NCBI GenBank assembly: GCA_016187945.1
Contig: JACPIT010000005.1
Location: 992,001 to 1,056,000, forward strand
DNA: 64,000 bases
Reading direction: 5' to 3'
Source: Opitutia bacterium
GTDB lineage: Bacteria > Verrucomicrobiota > Verrucomicrobiia > Opitutales > Opitutaceae
Translations under genes and position numbers: made by a program
Shown here: positions 1 to 8,791 of the stretch, one piece after another
Numbering within the stretch: the first letter of the stretch is position 1
Layout: the number at the start of each line of letters is the position of its first letter
The notes under the pieces: model-generated
The model's input: only the letters and a program-made list of their open reading frames with translations
What the model was told of the DNA's origin: nothing
Database searches by the model: none

Positions 1-1
1 C

Positions 2-562
2 GACGCCGTGAAATGGGCGATCGCCCAAGGCATTGCCGATCCGAAGCGCGTCGTCATCTCCGGCGCGAGCTACGGCGGCTACGCCACCATGGCCGGCCTG
101 ACTTACACGCCGGAACTCTACTGCGCCGGCATCAACTATGTCGGCGTCACCGACATCATGATGCTCGTCGACAATCCCGGTCTGGGACTCGATGCCAACC
201 GGACTGGCGAGTATGCGTATCGCACCCGCATCGGCGATCCGCACGAGGACGCCGAACGCATCAAAGCCACCTCGCCGGTTCACTTTGCCGACCGCATTCG
301 CGCGCCGCTCCTGATGGGCTACGGCAAGAACGACCGCCGCGTCGAGATCGCTCACGGCGCGGCGATGGTCCGAGCGCTCAAAGCGGCCGGTCGAGTCGAG
401 GGTCGCGATTTCTGGTTCTACGTCGAAAATCGTGAGGGGCACGGATTCCGTCGCGCAGAAGCGCGCATCGCCTTCTACAAACACATCGACGAGTTCCTGA
501 AAACGCAGGTGCTCAGTCGCACGTCGGCGGACGAACTCCCGGCCGGCAGCGGGACGCGTTGA
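2..562 (+). CDS. S9-family prolyl oligopeptidase-like peptidase, C-terminal part
   Basis: The gene enters from the left edge, so only about the last 186 residues are present. They form the end of an alpha/beta-hydrolase catalytic domain of the S9 (prolyl oligopeptidase / dipeptidyl peptidase) type. The nucleophile elbow GASYGGY carries the catalytic Ser (codon about 68-70). The acid Asp is in GKNDRRVE and the catalytic His in EGHGF close to the C-terminus, so the triad is complete. Family members cleave oligopeptides, often after proline, in the periplasm or cytoplasm; a signal peptide cannot be judged because the N-terminus is missing. It converges on tal, and the two genes share a hairpin terminator. 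Confidence 0.9.
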   Translation, partial: DAVKWAIAQGIADPKRVVISGASYGGYATMAGLTYTPELYCAGINYVGVTDIMMLVDNPGLGLDANRTGEYAYRTRIGDPHEDAERIKATSPVHFADRIRAPLLMGYGKNDRRVEIAHGAAMVRALKAAGRVEGRDFWFYVENREGHGFRRAEARIAFYKHIDEFLKTQVLSRTSADELPAGSGTR

Positions 563-590
563 CTCGCGGCGCATCGCTCGCTCCCAAAAC

Positions 591-618
591 AAAGCCCCGG
601 AATCTTCCGGGGCTTTTT
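591..618. terminator. Bidirectional rho-independent terminator
   Basis: Perfect 11-bp arms (AAGCCCCGGAA and TTCCGGGGCTT) with a 2-base loop, followed by TTTTT on the + strand and preceded by an A-rich stretch that acts as a T-run on the minus strand. It serves both the S9 peptidase gene (+) and tal (-). Confidence 0.85.
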
Positions 619-666
619 CGTGCGCGCGAGCGCCGTCGCCGAATGCTCGCGCGCGGCGTGGCGGGC

Positions 667-1617
667 TCACCCGCGCTTCTTCGCGAGGAGCTGCTCGAGC
701 TTCACGATGTCGGCGGAGAATTGGCGGATGCCTTCAGCGGTCTTCTCGGTCGCCATCGCGTCTTCGTTCAGCGTGAAGCGGAAGCTCTTCTCGTCGAACG
801 TCACCTTCGCGAGCGTCGCGTTCTTCGCGGCGGCGGGATCGAGTTTCCGCACGATCGGGGCGTCGCTCTTCGCGAGTTCGCCGAGCAGTTGCGGGCTGAT
901 CGTCAGCAGGTCGCAGCCCGCGAGTTCGACGATCTCGCCCGTATTGCGGAACGACGCGCCCATCACCTCCGTCGCGTAGCCGTATTTCTTGTAGTAGGCG
1001 TAAATCTCGGTGACCGACTTTACGCCCGGATCCTCGGCGGGCGCGTAGTCCTTGCCCGTGGATTTTTTATACCAATCGAGAATGCGGCCGACGAACGGCG
1101 AGATGAGCTGCACGCGCGCCTCCGCACACGCTACGGCCTGCGCGAACGAGAAGAGCAGCGTCAGGTTGCAGTTGATCTTCTCCTTCTGGAGCTGCTCGGC
1201 GGCCTTGATGCCTTCCCAGGTCGACGCGATCTTGATGAGGATGCGCTCGCGACCGATGCCGGCGCTTTCGTAGAGCGCGATGATCTCACGCGCCTTCGCG
1301 ATCGTCGCCGCGGTGTCGAACGACAGGCGCGCGTCGACCTCCGTCGAGACGCGACCGGGCACGATCTTCAAAATCTCGCTGCCGAACAACACGAGCAGCC
1401 CGTCGATCACGGCGCCGAGGCTGGCGCTCGCTGGCGCGTCCTTCACCGCCTTGTCGACGATCCACGCGTAGTCGGGCATCGCCGCGGCCTTCAGGATCAG
1501 GCTGGGATTCGTCGTCGCGTCGCGCGGCGCGAATTGCTTCATGCTGGCGAAGTCGCCGGTATCGGCGACGACGACGGTGAACTGCTTCAGTTGATCGAGC
1601 TGGCTCGTGGAGGACAT
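667..1617 (-). CDS. tal: Transaldolase
   Basis: 316 residues, the usual length for TalA/TalB-type transaldolase. It moves a dihydroxyacetone unit between sugar phosphates in the non-oxidative pentose phosphate pathway, in the cytoplasm. Visible family signatures are the N-terminal [10 protein letters not shown] motif and the active-site segment [12 protein letters not shown], whose Lys (in LIKIAS) forms the Schiff base. The C-terminal QLLAKKRG resembles E. coli TalB. The start 7 bp after the stop of the upstream cca gene suggests a cca-tal operon on the minus strand. The terminator at 591-618 lies downstream. Confidence 0.96.
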   Translation of the reverse strand: MSSTSQLDQLKQFTVVVADTGDFASMKQFAPRDATTNPSLILKAAAMPDYAWIVDKAVKDAPASASLGAVIDGLLVLFGSEILKIVPGRVSTEVDARLSFDTAATIAKAREIIALYESAGIGRERILIKIASTWEGIKAAEQLQKEKINCNLTLLFSFAQAVACAEARVQLISPFVGRILDWYKKSTGKDYAPAEDPGVKSVTEIYAYYKKYGYATEVMGASFRNTGEIVELAGCDLLTISPQLLGELAKSDAPIVRKLDPAAAKNATLAKVTFDEKSFRFTLNEDAMATEKTAEGIRQFSADIVKLEQLLAKKRG

Positions 1618-1624
1618 GAGGCGC

Positions 1625-3031
1625 TCACTTTAGAAACTGAGGATGCGCCCGCAAATAGTTCCTCATCCATAAAACCCCGCCTTCCTCGTCATAGAACGCC
1701 CCATCGAGTTGCGACTCGAAGGCCGCATCCAGCGCCGGCTTGAAGTTCGGCCCGGGCGTCATGCCCAGCGCGATCAGATGGCGGCCGAGCAGGATCGGTT
1801 GCGGTGCGCGGTCGGCGATCGCGAGTCGCGCGGCGGCGTCGCGCAACTCGTGAATGCGCCGCAGCGCCTCCTCCGATACGAGTGGCGGCCGGCCGAGGTG
1901 GTCCGCGGTCATCACCGCGATCAACTCGTCCATCGTGGCCGGCGCGATTTTGCGCGCAAGGCGGCGCACCGTCGTGTCGCGGAAATGTTCCTGGCCGTGG
2001 TGATGCGCGAGGTGATTCACCACGAGCGGCCGCACGAACTCAACCAACTCATGCGGTGCGCCGATGCGCTGGAGAAAACTTTCCGTCAGCGGCGCGCCCG
2101 CCGCTTCGTGGCCCGGACTGACCCAACGCAGCTTGCGATGACGCTCGGCCTGGTGCGTCGTCGTCGCCTTGCCGAAATCGTGCGCCAGCACCGCGAGCGT
2201 GAGCATGCGTCGCACGCGCGCGTCGCCGTTTTGCCAGGCGTCGAGTGTGACGAGAGCGTCGATGCAGTGGCCGGTGTGCGTGAGCGCGTCGCCCTCGGGG
2301 TGCCATTCCGGCTCCTGTGGCAGGCCGTCGAGCTGCGCGATCTCCGGGAAATGTTTCAGCCAGCCGGACTCCTTGAGCACGGCAATGCCGCGCGACGGCT
2401 TGGACGATTTTGTCGCCCATTTTTCCCACTCGCCCCACACCCGCTCGATGGCGAGTTCGCGGTAGGTGTCGGCGATCGACCGGCACAGTTCGGCCGTCTC
2501 GGGCGCGAGCGTCAGATCGAACCGCGCGGCAAACTGGAATCCGCGCAACACGCGCAGCGGATCTTCGGCGAACGCCGCGCTCGTGTGCCGCAGCACGCGC
2601 GCGCGCAGGTCGCGCTCGCCGCCGTGCGGATCGATCACGCGCGCGTCGAGCGGATCGTAGGCGATGGAGTTGATCGTGAAATCGCGCCGTGCCGCCGCGT
2701 CGGCCTCGGTGAGGTCGGGTTCCGGTTCGACCGCGAAGCCGCGGTGGCCCGCGCCCGTCTTCGATTCGCGGCGCGGCAGCGAAAAGTCGTATTCGGCGCC
2801 CGACAGTCGCACTTTCAGCACGCCGAAGCTGCGGCCCACGAGATCCGTCGGCCCGAACGACGCGAGCGCGCGCTGCATTTTTTCGTAGTCGAGGCCGAAC
2901 ACCTCGACGTCGAAGTCCTTCGGCGCGAGTCCGAGCAGCCAGTCGCGCACGCACCCGCCCACGAGCCGCGGGCGTCCGCCGGCGGAGCGGAGCGCTTGGA
3001 GCGCGGAGAGAAGTGGCGGCGGAAGTTGCAT
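1625..3031 (-). CDS. cca: CCA tRNA nucleotidyltransferase / poly(A) polymerase family protein with HD domain
   Basis: 468 residues. The N-terminal nucleotidyltransferase domain shows the family motifs in order: [12 protein letters not shown], the metal-binding DFDVEVFG, and [12 protein letters not shown] followed by the DPHGGERDL neck and the [12 protein letters not shown] segment. An HD domain follows at about residues 230-400 ([28 protein letters not shown]). The family adds or repairs the 3' CCA end of tRNAs; the HD domain has phosphohydrolase activity in some relatives. With no second tRNA nucleotidyltransferase in view, CCA addition is the most likely job, but an A-adding specificity cannot be excluded. 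It lies 7 bp upstream of tal. Confidence 0.88.
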   Translation of the reverse strand: MQLPPPLLSALQALRSAGGRPRLVGGCVRDWLLGLAPKDFDVEVFGLDYEKMQRALASFGPTDLVGRSFGVLKVRLSGAEYDFSLPRRESKTGAGHRGFAVEPEPDLTEADAAARRDFTINSIAYDPLDARVIDPHGGERDLRARVLRHTSAAFAEDPLRVLRGFQFAARFDLTLAPETAELCRSIADTYRELAIERVWGEWEKWATKSSKPSRGIAVLKESGWLKHFPEIAQLDGLPQEPEWHPEGDALTHTGHCIDALVTLDAWQNGDARVRRMLTLAVLAHDFGKATTTHQAERHRKLRWVSPGHEAAGAPLTESFLQRIGAPHELVEFVRPLVVNHLAHHHGQEHFRDTTVRRLARKIAPATMDELIAVMTADHLGRPPLVSEEALRRIHELRDAAARLAIADRAPQPILLGRHLIALGMTPGPNFKPALDAAFESQLDGAFYDEEGGVLWMRNYLRAHPQFLK

Positions 3032-3171
3032 GCGACGCGGCGCGGAGGCCGACGCGGCCAGCGTGCAGCGATCCTGTTACGGTGCAAGGCTTGCTCGCGA
3101 CCGCGAGATCGCGCAGCTTGCGGCGCATCGGACGCTCCACGCCGAAACCACGCTTCGTTGTCGCTCCTCCC

Positions 3172-4695
3172 ATGAAATCTCCGCGTCTCCTCGGAATCGC
3201 GCTCGTGTTCTCGCTCGTCGTGCCGGCCACGGCACTGTTCGCCACCTGCGGCGGTGGGGGCGGCGGTGGAGCGGGCGGCGCTGCGTCGTTCGGTGGCGCG
3301 CGCGAGCGCGCGGTGGAGACTTATCGCGTGCCGTGGACGATCTTCAATCGCGCTGCGCCGCTGCCGGGCTTGCCGGGCGCCGGCCTCATCATGCTGTGGT
3401 TTCCGACGAGCAACGACGCCATCGCGGGCTCGCCAATGCTCACCTCGCGCGCGCTCACGCAAGCCGCAGCGCGCGGCGTGGCCGACCTCGTCGTGCCGCC
3501 CGACGACGCCGCGGCGCGCGAGAAATTCCAAGTCCCTGCCGCCGCCGAGGCCGCGTTGCTGATCGAACCCGACGGGCGCGAAGTGAGCCGCGTTTTGCCG
3601 AACGCGAAGGGACGCTTCGAGGTCGGTGCCGTCGACAAACTCGTCGAAACCGAACTGAAGGCACGCGAGAAGAACCTGAAGACACTGCTCGACGCCGCAG
3701 ACAAGAAACTCAGGGCCGGCGACAAGACTGCGCAGACGGACTTCGAAGCCGTGTGGGCGCAGCGCGTGATGTTTCCGAGTCTCGGCAAACGCGCCGCGAA
3801 GGCGCTGCAGAAGCTCGGCCTCAAAGTGAGCTGGCAAGCGCTCGAGCCGCTCGGTCGCGACGAACTTGCCGATCCCCCGCTTGCCAAAAACGCCGAGGTC
3901 GAGCGCGTGCTGCGCGCCGGTCTCGCGGCGGAACTCGCCGCGCGCTACGACGAAGCGGGGCGACTCTACGAACGCGCCGCCGCGCTCGATCCGAGCGATG
4001 CGACGGCGCTGCGTTTCCTGGGAGAGTTTTATCGCCATCAAACCGGCGAGTGGAACAAAGCGGGCAAGGTCTTCCGGCAGATCCTCGCGCAACCCGCCGA
4101 CCCGCTCGCGCGCGCCGTGGCGTTGCACGGACTCGGGAAGATGACGATCCACGCGGGACGTTTCAAAGAAGGCCTGCGGCTCTTCGAGGAATCGCTCGCG
4201 GCGTTCCCGCTGCCGATCACCTATCGCAACCTCGCGGTGTATTGGTTCTCCGAAAAACAGGAAGAGAAGGCGGCGGGTTTCATGCGCCAGGCTCTCGCGC
4301 TCGTGCCGGACGACGCCTACAATCAGGTCTTCGCCGCCGTGTATCTCGCCGCGGCGGGCAAGACGCAGGAGGCGCTGGCGATCGCGCAGCGCAACGAGCA
4401 CCTGATGGAGGCGAGCTACAATCTCGCCGCGATCTGGGCGCAGGCGGGCGACCGCGCGAAGGCGATGGAGTATTTGCGCCGGCATTTCTACACCTATGAG
4501 CGTTTCGAGGCGGTGCGCGCGATGGAGATGAAGGAGGCGCGCGAGGATTGGATGTTCGCCTCGCTGCACCGGAGCCGCGAGTTCGACGAACTCACCAAGG
4601 GCGCGAAGAACGCCTGGATGATCGGCCTCGAGTGGTGCGACCCGACGCAACTCAAGCCCGTCGACGGCCCGCCCGGCCCGCGCAGCATGCAGTGA
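3172..4695 (+). CDS. Exported tetratricopeptide-repeat protein
   Basis: 507 residues from the ATG at 3172, chosen because it begins a clean signal sequence (MKSPRLLGIALVFSLVVPA); the open frame extends further upstream but overlaps cca and lacks export features. A Gly-rich stretch follows the single Cys near residue 27; the lipobox is weak, so lipidation is uncertain. Residues about 30-170 may form a thioredoxin-like or unknown N-terminal domain. From about 245 onward there are helix-turn-helix units typical of TPRs (RYDEAGRLYERAAALDPSD, FKEGLRLFEES, QEEKAAGFMRQAL). Such proteins scaffold envelope complexes. No partner gene is evident, and the specific role is unknown. Confidence 0.75.
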   Translation: MKSPRLLGIALVFSLVVPATALFATCGGGGGGGAGGAASFGGARERAVETYRVPWTIFNRAAPLPGLPGAGLIMLWFPTSNDAIAGSPMLTSRALTQAAARGVADLVVPPDDAAAREKFQVPAAAEAALLIEPDGREVSRVLPNAKGRFEVGAVDKLVETELKAREKNLKTLLDAADKKLRAGDKTAQTDFEAVWAQRVMFPSLGKRAAKALQKLGLKVSWQALEPLGRDELADPPLAKNAEVERVLRAGLAAELAARYDEAGRLYERAAALDPSDATALRFLGEFYRHQTGEWNKAGKVFRQILAQPADPLARAVALHGLGKMTIHAGRFKEGLRLFEESLAAFPLPITYRNLAVYWFSEKQEEKAAGFMRQALALVPDDAYNQVFAAVYLAAAGKTQEALAIAQRNEHLMEASYNLAAIWAQAGDRAKAMEYLRRHFYTYERFEAVRAMEMKEAREDWMFASLHRSREFDELTKGAKNAWMIGLEWCDPTQLKPVDGPPGPRSMQ

Positions 4696-4766
4696 GCGTC
4701 GGGCGGCGCGCGTTCGCGGCCGAGTCGTCGCCCGCCGACGCGCATCCGGCAACGCACCGCGTGCGC

Positions 4767-5153
4767 CTACACGCTCGGCCGCTTCCACGCACTCCACGCG
4801 AGCAACGCCCACCCCGCGAGAAATGCGACGCCGCCGAGCGGTGTGATCGGCCCGAGAAACTTCGGGCCGCCCAACGCGAGCCAGTAGAGGGAGCCGGAGA
4901 AGCAGATCACACCGCCGGTCCACAGCACGGCGACCTTGCCGCTCGGGCCAGCATGCGCGTCGCGCCAGCCGGCGAGCGCGAGCAGCGCGACCGCATGCAC
5001 GAGTTGGTAGAGCACGGCGGTTTTCCAGGTTTCGACGGAGCCGTGCGCTTCGAGCGTCGGCTTGAGCGCGTGCGCGCCGAAGGCGCCGAGAGCGACGCCG
5101 ATGAAGCCCAGAATCGCCGCCGCGAGTGTGATGGTGCGAGTGGAGCCGGTCAT
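4767..5153 (-). CDS. DUF423 family small membrane protein
   Basis: 128 residues with four hydrophobic segments and the conserved family features: an N-terminal ILGFIGVALGAFGAHALK segment, the YQLVHAVALLAL segment, and FSGSLYWLAL followed by ITPLGGVAFLAGW. DUF423 proteins are inner-membrane proteins of unknown function, related to YwdK and YgdD. The start was set at the ATG at 5153, which begins the conserved family N-terminus; the frame continues upstream through a repeat element and is not coding there. It stands alone, convergent with the TPR gene and divergent from the outer-membrane-like protein. Confidence 0.9.
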   Translation of the reverse strand: MTGSTRTITLAAAILGFIGVALGAFGAHALKPTLEAHGSVETWKTAVLYQLVHAVALLALAGWRDAHAGPSGKVAVLWTGGVICFSGSLYWLALGGPKFLGPITPLGGVAFLAGWALLAWSAWKRPSV

Positions 5154-5234
5154 GGGAACCACTGTGTCGACAACCCGTCGAAAACCAACCTTCCTTTCGT
5201 GATGTTCGGTCTGCTGGGCGCGTTTCAGTTTCGT

Positions 5235-5303
5235 GTAGCGGCGGTCTGTGACCGCCGAACGGATGAGTTGCCTCGCTCGCCGGCGGTCATAGACCGCCGC
5301 TAC
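5235..5303. repeat. REPIN, GTAGCGGCGGTCTGTGACCG family
   Basis: Two inverted copies of a hairpin-forming unit, starting GTAG and ending CTAC, separated by a short spacer. It lies between DUF423 and the gene starting at 5322, ending 18 bp before that ATG, so it would be in the 5' untranslated region or promoter. Confidence 0.85.
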
Positions 5304-5321
5304 AGCGCGCAGAAAACGAAG

Positions 5322-6053
5322 ATGCGTCGGCTGCTCCTCATCGTCGGTTGCCTGGTCGCCTCGCGACTCGCGGCCGCCGATGGCGAGTGGACGCGCACGG
5401 TGGACACGACGGTCGAGTCGAAGTTTGTGCGCCGCGGGATCGAGCGCGCCGGCGCGTCGGTGCTGCCGGCAGTTTGGTTGGCGAACGATACCTGGAAATT
5501 CGGCGCGTGGGCGAATTTCCCGTTCGAGGACGCCCGCTGGCACGAACTCGGCGCGAGCATCGGTTACACGCACGCGTTCGATTCCGGCGCGAAGCTCGGG
5601 GTGGAGATCGCGCACCGCCACTTGGGTGAAGCCTACGAAGGGCACCCCGCGCACACCGGCGAGGTGACGGCGTCGTTTTCCGTGCCGGCTGGCCCGGGGC
5701 GCGCGACGGCGAGCGTGACGCGCGATGTGCACCGCCGCGCCGACATCGGCGAACTGAGCTACGCGGGCGAATACGCCCTGACGAGCTGGGGCGCCTTTCT
5801 CAATTACCGCGTTTATCTCGGTTCGGTCGCGGCGGACGATGTGCTCCCGCAACTCGCGACGCCTCGCGTGGCGGATTCCTACATGTTTCATGGCGTCGAC
5901 CTCACGGTGCCGTATCGGGTCGGCGGCCAGACGATCGTTACCGCGGGCGTGCACTATGCCGGCACGAATGGCGCCCGGCCGTTTTGGTCCCCCAACGAAG
6001 CCTCCACCGGGGGAAAGATCTGGTTGAGCCTAGCCGCAAGCTACGAATTTTGA
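5322..6053 (+). CDS. Outer-membrane beta-barrel-like protein
   Basis: 243 residues. The N-terminal signal peptide (MRRLLLIVGCLVASRLAAA) is followed by alternating amphipathic strands and a terminal aromatic residue (ASYEF at the C-terminus), typical of small outer-membrane beta barrels. The pattern TVDTTVESKFVRRGIERAG near the mature N-terminus resembles TorF/Gcw_chp-type proteins, which often begin with a motif for strands and a conserved RG. The function is unknown; porin or receptor roles are possible. The ATG at 5322 was chosen because the upstream frame is non-coding repeat sequence. It is the last high-GC gene before the A/T-richer island. Confidence 0.7.
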   Translation: MRRLLLIVGCLVASRLAAADGEWTRTVDTTVESKFVRRGIERAGASVLPAVWLANDTWKFGAWANFPFEDARWHELGASIGYTHAFDSGAKLGVEIAHRHLGEAYEGHPAHTGEVTASFSVPAGPGRATASVTRDVHRRADIGELSYAGEYALTSWGAFLNYRVYLGSVAADDVLPQLATPRVADSYMFHGVDLTVPYRVGGQTIVTAGVHYAGTNGARPFWSPNEASTGGKIWLSLAASYEF

Positions 6054-6207
6054 GCCGTTAGCCCGTTCCGAGCGCTCCATTTCGGCTCGCGCCGAAAATG
6101 TGAAGTCGGTGGTGTCCTAATTTGGATCGATGCTCTGAAAAAATCCTGTGGAGCTGGCATGGTAACGCACTCGACGGATCAAGCTCGCACGGCTACGGTT
6201 CGGCCCG

Positions 6208-6933
6208 ATGCGATTTCTTTCCCCGCTTCAGCGCCATTGGGACGACGTTAAGGGAAACGCAAAATGGGACTTGTTTAAGGAAGCCATGAAAGCGTCCCCA
6301 TTTTTCGCCTCTCTCGGGACTGGTATCCTAAACGCCATCAGGGAAGCGTCTTGGTGGCAGCTAATAGCCGGACTGTTTCTCGTTTACGTCGGCGCATGGC
6401 TCTTGGCCGCGCTCATTTCCGAGATTGCGTGGTATCTACGCAAACCGTCGCTAGAGGTCACGCTAGAGAATAAAAACACGGTCACCTATTGCAAAGACAT
6501 GCCCAGCATGGGAAGCCGGCTATTCATTCGGAATCCTCACAATAAAACACTCAAAATTGCGCTAGTTCGAATCGGTCAAATGGACACGAATTCGTCCCAT
6601 GTAAACACGGGCATGGCGGCTTTCCCTATCGATCTTTTCCGCGATTCGGACGGAGGGCCAAAACTGTTACATCCGGGCGAACTGTGGGAACTGGATTTCC
6701 TGCTCGAAGGGAAAGCGGTTACTTATTTTGGGAAGGAGTTCATACGAGCCCGTTTTCCTACCACTGGACATCTGCAATTCGTGGCGGGGGGTGATTATCG
6801 GCTTCATCTATGTATCTTAATCGAAGATTTTCCGATGCATGATGAACGGTATTTTTATAGAGTAAGACAAAACGGTTTCGATTATTTGACCGCTCATTTC
6901 AGTCGGATTCCGCGCTGGAAGAAGGCGGATTGA
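6208..6933 (+). CDS. Hypothetical membrane-anchored protein
   Basis: 241 residues. One clear transmembrane segment at about residues 50-73 (WWQLIAGLFLVYVGAWLLAAL) is preceded by a charged N-terminal region and followed by about 165 residues predicted to form a soluble, beta-rich domain. No recognised family motif was found. Codon use is A/T-richer than in the flanking chromosome. It is the first gene of the island and converges on the small lipoprotein gene at 6938, from which it is separated by 4 bp. Confidence 0.6.
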   Translation: MRFLSPLQRHWDDVKGNAKWDLFKEAMKASPFFASLGTGILNAIREASWWQLIAGLFLVYVGAWLLAALISEIAWYLRKPSLEVTLENKNTVTYCKDMPSMGSRLFIRNPHNKTLKIALVRIGQMDTNSSHVNTGMAAFPIDLFRDSDGGPKLLHPGELWELDFLLEGKAVTYFGKEFIRARFPTTGHLQFVAGGDYRLHLCILIEDFPMHDERYFYRVRQNGFDYLTAHFSRIPRWKKAD

Positions 6934-6937
6934 TTAC

Positions 6938-7132
6938 TTAACGCTTCCCGCTCTGCGCCTGCTCTTCCTTCGTAATCACGACCGATGTTTTACTCATTTC
7001 TGTAGCCTCACTTTTCACCGCGTTAATACGTGCCCTCTTCGCCTGTTCGGCGCGCCATTGCGCGTGAGTCATGGGGCGTTGAACACAACTGGTTAATGCC
7101 GCCGCTAGTGCGATAAGTAACACATGTTTCAT
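6938..7132 (-). CDS. Small lipoprotein
   Basis: 64 residues. The N-terminus MKHVLLIALAAALTSC ends in a lipobox-like LTSC, so Cys16 is probably lipidated. The remainder is short, charged and likely helical or unstructured. Its start overlaps the stop of the upstream exported protein by 4 bases (ATGA), indicating translational coupling. Function unknown. Confidence 0.6.
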   Translation of the reverse strand: MKHVLLIALAAALTSCVQRPMTHAQWRAEQAKRARINAVKSEATEMSKTSVVITKEEQAQSGKR

Positions 7133-7926
7133 TTTCCGAAAAACACGCGCTGTTTTTTCTCTTTTAATAAATCCAATTCACGCTGCTTACCTTGAATGGC
7201 TTGCCTATAGTTTGCGCGCGTCTGTTCGTCATGGGCCATGTAAGCTTCGGTTTCAATGCGCTGAAGTCGGGATATTTCACTCCTTAAATTTTCGATCTGT
7301 ATATTCAGTAGATCAATTTCGGACTGCCTGTCTCGATTCGGGGGTGGCGACACCGGAATATTTCGTGATATTGAGCGCGTTGGCTGTTTCTGAGTAGATG
7401 GTGGCAGTGGTTTGTTGAGACTGGGGTGCCTGCCACCCATGCCGTCTTTCACATAAAATCCTGACGTGAACCAATAGTTGGAACTAGATGCCCGTTGGGC
7501 CTCCAATTGGCGTTCTCGAAAGATTCGCCCCTCTTCCGAACGTGCTACCGCCGCCTCGGTTTCTTTCTGGGTGCGGGCCTTTTCCTGTGCGACTCGACGC
7601 TGCTCTTCTGTCGCCCGAGCGATGTAGTAGCTGCGCATCTCATATTCTTTGTCGGAATTTCTGGCCCGATATTCCGTTATGCGCCCGTCAATGACGACGA
7701 CTTGCGCGTCAACCCATCGATAAATAGCTTTATTTCCAGTCTTGGCCTTGGATTGAGGCTGGCCCTTTACGGCAAAAATCTCGGCCTCCGTCTTACCGAC
7801 AAAATCGATCTGCGCGAAAAGCGGAATTGGCGCAAAAAAAGTCAGCATGAGGAAGGTTGCGACTAATCGAGACGCATACGTATTCACAGAACCTAAGCAC
7901 ACCGTAGAAACCTGCGGTGTCAACAA
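7129..7926 (-). CDS. Exported protein with C-terminal coiled coil, unknown function
   Basis: Up to 265 residues. A hydrophobic stretch ending in FFAPIPLFAQ looks like a signal peptide, but it begins about 20 residues into the frame, so the true start may be the later GTG or ATG (mature protein from IDFVGKTEAE). The segment GKTEAEIFAVKGQPQ with a following RW resembles the small SmpA/OmlA-type repeat that often begins envelope proteins. The C-terminal 60 residues (SEIDLLNIQIENLRSEISRL) have heptad spacing of a coiled coil. It overlaps the small lipoprotein gene by 4 bases. Confidence 0.6.
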   Translation of the reverse strand: MLTPQVSTVCLGSVNTYASRLVATFLMLTFFAPIPLFAQIDFVGKTEAEIFAVKGQPQSKAKTGNKAIYRWVDAQVVVIDGRITEYRARNSDKEYEMRSYYIARATEEQRRVAQEKARTQKETEAAVARSEEGRIFRERQLEAQRASSSNYWFTSGFYVKDGMGGRHPSLNKPLPPSTQKQPTRSISRNIPVSPPPNRDRQSEIDLLNIQIENLRSEISRLQRIETEAYMAHDEQTRANYRQAIQGKQRELDLLKEKKQRVFFGK

Positions 7927-7952
7927 TCCTTCCCGCCCGTTAGACTCAACGG

Positions 7953-8162
7953 GTGACCGCCCTTAAATGCCTGCAATTGAATCTCCGCCGACTACGGACG
8001 GAGCGCGGGCTTACGCAGCAGGAAATGGCCGAGAGGGCAGCACTGGACTACAAGTATTACCAGCGTATCGAGACGGGCGCATGGCCAGGGCTGCAACTGC
8101 GCACCGTGGACAAGTTAGCCAAGGCGCTGCACGTTGAGGTGGCAGACCTATTCGTTCGTTAA
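7953..8162 (+). CDS. Xre/Cro-type helix-turn-helix regulator
   Basis: 69 residues, almost entirely one HTH_3 domain: NLRRLRTERGLTQQEMAERA, then YYQRIETGAWPGLQLRTVDKLAKAL. The GTG start at 7953 is the only one that includes the first helix. Such proteins bind operator DNA as dimers. It is divergent from the exported protein gene 26 bp away, so it may control that promoter and its own. Its stop overlaps that of the next small gene on the other strand by 4 bases. Confidence 0.8.
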   Translation: MTALKCLQLNLRRLRTERGLTQQEMAERAALDYKYYQRIETGAWPGLQLRTVDKLAKALHVEVADLFVR

Positions 8163-8362
8163 CGCAGCCCCAGCGCCTTCCGAGCCTTGACGACGATGGC
8201 CTCGGGGCCGGTAAACCCGCCGTCTTTGTTGAAGGTCAATTGGGCGAACTCTTCGGCGGTCAATTTTTCGCGGAGTTTCTGTTGAATCCCCTTTCCGGAC
8301 GATTCACGGAGCTTGTTCAAATCGAGGCTCATTTTGGTGTATCTCCTTGTGTGCTTTTCCAA
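8159..8362 (-). CDS. Small hypothetical protein
   Basis: 67 residues, charged and mainly helical (LREKLTAEEFAQLTFNKDGG, then PEAIVVKARKALG). No family recognised. The first 10 residues could be untranslated if the second Met (MSLDLNKLRES) is the real start. It is convergent with the Xre regulator, their ends overlapping by 4 bases. Confidence 0.5.
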   Translation of the reverse strand: MEKHTRRYTKMSLDLNKLRESSGKGIQQKLREKLTAEEFAQLTFNKDGGFTGPEAIVVKARKALGLR

Positions 8363-8529
8363 ATCAGACTCGCGTTGGCTTACGTGTTCCTGTTCCTCGC
8401 TGGAATACTACGGAGGCTAGGACTATGGTCTCCGTGCATGCGAGTCTGTTTGAGGTTCGCCGGACTAAGGCCGACATTCGTCCAGTTGCCTAACAAACGC
8501 GCTGAATTCACGTTAGTTCAGACGACGCG

Positions 8530-8727
8530 CTAGTGCTGCGGCTTGCGTTTGGGTTGCATCGCCTCCGCGCGCCCAATCAGCGTTTCGCGCATCCAAGTGC
8601 TCAAGGGTGCGCCGCCCGCGACCTTTTTTAGCTCCTCAATTTCGCGCTCAGACAGGCGAATAGGGACGACCTTTTTCTTCTCATCTGAGGGGAGTTGCGG
8701 CCTGCCAATCTTAGGTTTTTTGCTCAT
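8530..8727 (-). CDS. Ribbon-helix-helix-type small DNA-binding protein
   Basis: 65 residues. A basic N-terminus is followed by VVPIRLSEREIEELKKVA, the strand-helix pattern of MetJ/Arc/CopG-like proteins, and LSTWMRETLIGRAEA, the second helix. Such proteins are usually dimeric repressors or antitoxins. It is divergent from the transposase gene, and a 43-bp hyphenated palindrome between the two (8737-8779) is a strong operator candidate. No obvious toxin gene is adjacent, so a regulator role is preferred over antitoxin. Confidence 0.7.
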   Translation of the reverse strand: MSKKPKIGRPQLPSDEKKKVVPIRLSEREIEELKKVAGGAPLSTWMRETLIGRAEAMQPKRKPQH

Positions 8728-8736
8728 GGATTAAAC

Positions 8737-8779
8737 GTAATACGAAAAGTCTTGAAATCAATCAGACTTTAGGTATTAC
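8737..8779. promoter_or_regulatory. Hyphenated palindrome with divergent promoter
   Basis: Arms GTAATACGAAAAGTCT and AGACTTTAGGTATTAC match at 14 of 16 positions around an 11-bp centre. It lies in the 64-bp gap between the RHH-type gene (minus) and the transposase (plus). A plus-strand promoter candidate overlaps it: TTGAAA at 8752-8757 and TATTAC at 8774-8779 with 16-bp spacing, 12 bp before the transposase ATG. A repressor bound here would block it. Confidence 0.6.
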
Positions 8780-8791
8780 AGTAAGTCAAGA

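Noticed and set aside
2815-4923. 702-codon open frame antisense to the TPR gene
   Set aside because: Arg/Leu/His-rich shadow of a GC-rich gene.
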